A stretch of 7,381 nt of DNA from Streptococcus oralis. Its GTDB lineage: Bacteria; Bacillota; Bacilli; Lactobacillales; Streptococcaceae. Below are positions 6,057-7,381 of this stretch, piece after piece (the first letter of the stretch is position 1; each line of letters starts with the position of its first letter). Below the pieces are notes generated by a model. That model did not search any database, was not told where the DNA came from, and worked only from the letters and a program-made list of their open reading frames with translations. Where the stretch lies: positions 1 through 7,381 of the forward strand of contig CALHBZ010000328.1 of assembly GCA_937930605.1 (NCBI GenBank), in the 5' to 3' direction. The translations under genes were made by a program, and so were the position numbers.

Positions 6057-7280
6057 TTACAGAGTAGCAGAAGTTTGACTTTCATATTCTCTGATAAGTT
6101 TGGCACGTTTTTCACTGGCATCGATATTTAATACAAAGGCAATGGCTACGGATAAGACCAGGAGACTATTCCCTCCTTGTGAAAGGAAGGGGAAGGTTAC
6201 CCCTGTAGAAGGAATCAACCCGGAAATCCCACCAATATTGACAAAGACCTGAACCAGAATCATCCCCCCGACACCGATAGCAACCATAGAGTTAAAGGGA
6301 TCCTTTGCTCGAATACCAACCAAGATGATTCGCAAAATCAAGAAGAAGAGGAGTGCCAAAATCATACTCGCTCCTACAAATCCAAATTCCTCAATAACGA
6401 TCGAAAAGACGAAATCTGTGTGGGCTTCTGGCAAATAACCACGCTTTTCGATGGAATTTCCTAATCCAAGTCCAAACCAGCCACCATTCACCATGGCATA
6501 GTAGGAATTTGCAAGCTGATGTCCTGCGCCTGCCAAGTCATTAAAAGGATTAAAGAAGGCACTGAAACGTTTAGCAACGTAGCCAAACACTGGAATTTGA
6601 GAAAATTTTTCAACCCCGACAAAGCGAATGACAGACAAGACTAGAATCGAACCACCTGCCAAAAGAGCTAGGAAAGTTGAAAACCAACGGTAGGCAATCC
6701 CACTGACTGTATACATAATCAGTGATACCATCACCAAGATAGTCGCATTTCCCAAATCTGGGAAAATTCCCAAACTACCTATCAAAAGCAACAAAACAAA
6801 ACGCCAGTCATTAAAAGCACGAGGCAGCCATTGATTTTGGGTCAAGACTTGAAAATCATAGACCGCTATCTCATCTTGTTGTTTTGAAAATCGATGGGCT
6901 AGGTACCAAATAATGATAATTTTTAGGTACTCTGCGGGTTGAATCGTCACTGGCCCTACAGAAATCCAACCATAGGCACCATTGATTGGGGTACCAATTA
7001 ACCGCGCCAAAGCCAAGAGAATCATCTCCACAAACATAACGATAAAAATCAAGCGTTCATTTCTTAAAAAACCAAGTTTCAGTTTATAAATTAAGGCAAT
7101 CAAAATCAAACTGATTATCCAAAACATTCCTTGGTTCCGAGCTAACTGAAGAGCGCTTTTCCCCTCTTGGATCAGGGTAGCACTCGTCGTTGAGTAAACG
7201 ACGATTAGACCCAAAATCGATAAAAGGAGGTAAGGAATCAAAATGGAATAGTTCAATAGGTGCCTTTTACTAATTTTCAT
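6057..7280 (-). CDS. ftsW: Septal peptidoglycan glycosyltransferase FtsW (SEDS family)
   Basis: A 407-residue polytopic membrane protein with about ten predicted helices. SEDS proteins polymerise lipid II glycan strands; FtsW does so at the division septum with a class b PBP (PBP2x in streptococci). Conserved blocks: [20 protein letters not shown] (101-120), PDLGNA (174-179), [12 protein letters not shown] (265-276), LPEAHTDF (283-290) with the probable catalytic D289, and [14 protein letters not shown] (357-370). The last block has SQGGN where many homologues have SYGGS. The start at 7280 is forced: an in-frame TGA lies at 7286-7284 and no other Met occurs before residue 52. The ribosome binding site is an unusual GGTGA (7288-7284), matching the 3' part of AGGAGGTGA. 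FtsW is preferred over RodA because of the remembered streptococcal ftsW-ppc order; motifs alone do not separate them. Confidence 0.94.
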   Translation of the reverse strand: MKISKRHLLNYSILIPYLLLSILGLIVVYSTTSATLIQEGKSALQLARNQGMFWIISLILIALIYKLKLGFLRNERLIFIVMFVEMILLALARLIGTPINGAYGWISVGPVTIQPAEYLKIIIIWYLAHRFSKQQDEIAVYDFQVLTQNQWLPRAFNDWRFVLLLLIGSLGIFPDLGNATILVMVSLIMYTVSGIAYRWFSTFLALLAGGSILVLSVIRFVGVEKFSQIPVFGYVAKRFSAFFNPFNDLAGAGHQLANSYYAMVNGGWFGLGLGNSIEKRGYLPEAHTDFVFSIVIEEFGFVGASMILALLFFLILRIILVGIRAKDPFNSMVAIGVGGMILVQVFVNIGGISGLIPSTGVTFPFLSQGGNSLLVLSVAIAFVLNIDASEKRAKLIREYESQTSATL

Positions 7281-7283
7281 ATG

Positions 7284-7288
7284 TCACC
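7284..7288 (-). promoter_or_regulatory. Non-canonical ribosome binding site of ftsW
   Basis: The minus strand reads GGTGA, then CAT, then the ATG at 7280. GGTGA pairs with the 5' side of the 16S anti-Shine-Dalgarno region rather than its CCUCC core, which explains the short 3-nt gap. The TGA inside it is also the in-frame stop that sets the ftsW start. Confidence 0.55.
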
Positions 7289-7297
7289 ACTCTAATA

Positions 7298-7317
7298 GGA
7301 ACAGAGAAATCTGTTCC
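7298..7317 (-). repeat. Perfect 8-bp inverted repeat in the ftsW leader
   Basis: GGAACAGA and TCTGTTCC are separated by 4 nt and would form a tight hairpin in the ftsW mRNA. It lies between the predicted start of transcription and the ribosome binding site (hairpin base 9 nt before GGTGA). No T-run follows on the minus strand, so it is not an intrinsic terminator. It may be a 5' stabilising hairpin, a translational control element, or a DNA operator; I recognise no known binding motif in it. Confidence 0.7.
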
Positions 7318-7349
7318 CAATTCCGTTTTATTTTCTAGTTTTGATTGCT

Positions 7350-7358
7350 ATTATACCA
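7350..7358 (-). promoter_or_regulatory. Extended -10 promoter of ftsW(-ppc)
   Basis: The minus strand reads TGGTATAAT: a perfect -10 TATAAT (7355-7350) with the TG extension, a form common in streptococci. The -35 region is only a T-rich stretch, so the extended -10 probably compensates. A start point near 7343 would give a leader of about 63 nt carrying the inverted repeat at 7298-7317. Confidence 0.75.
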
Positions 7359-7381
7359 TTTTTTCAGAAAGAAAAAAACTC

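Noticed and set aside
7370..7381. T-rich tail at the right edge (minus strand starts GAGTTTTTTTC)
   Set aside because: It may be the T-run of a terminator for the gene upstream of ftsW, but the stem would lie outside the window, so it cannot be supported. It also overlaps the place where the ftsW -35 would be.
1..7381. Insertion sequence, prophage, CRISPR or defence system
   Set aside because: All coding space is filled by intact housekeeping and transport genes in a conserved order; no transposase fragments, direct-repeat arrays or composition breaks were seen.

Overview
The window is chromosomal DNA of a Streptococcus, most likely of the mitis group (S. mitis/oralis/pneumoniae and relatives). 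I base this on protein resemblance recalled from memory, low-GC codon use, classic extended -10 promoters, and the gene order ftsW - ppc - tryptophan ABC transporter - dnaG, which matches the order I know from the pneumococcus. No database search was run. Every supported gene lies on the minus strand, so the window reads biologically from right to left. I see no mobile element, CRISPR array, tRNA or rRNA.

Right block (7358 to about 3299): an extended -10 promoter and a short leader with a perfect 8-bp inverted repeat precede ftsW, the septal peptidoglycan polymerase. It is followed after 23 nt by ppc (phosphoenolpyruvate carboxylase). The two probably share a transcript that ends at a strong intrinsic terminator just after ppc.

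Central regulatory block (3269 to 2908): a near-consensus promoter drives a complete tRNA-sensing T-box leader. Its specifier codon is UGG (Trp), and the acceptor-pairing bulge is UGGC, which fits the G discriminator base of tRNA-Trp. A strong terminator competes with the antiterminator. After the terminator, before the first transporter gene, there is an 11-codon ORF (MELKRWRRLMM) with a strong Shine-Dalgarno sequence and one Trp codon. It may be a second, translational layer of Trp sensing, as in the Bacillus subtilis rtpA (anti-TRAP) leader. This is the most interesting item in the window.

Transporter block (2907 to 225): trpX (extracytoplasmic binding protein), trpY (permease) and trpZ (ATPase) form an operon. 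A GC-rich hairpin separates trpX from trpY, trpY and trpZ overlap by ATGA, and a terminator follows trpZ. When uncharged tRNA-Trp accumulates, the T-box should let transcription through and raise tryptophan uptake. The three transporter proteins contain only 3 Trp in 871 residues.

Left edge (96 to 1): a promoter, a Shine-Dalgarno sequence and the first nine codons of dnaG (primase) enter the window.
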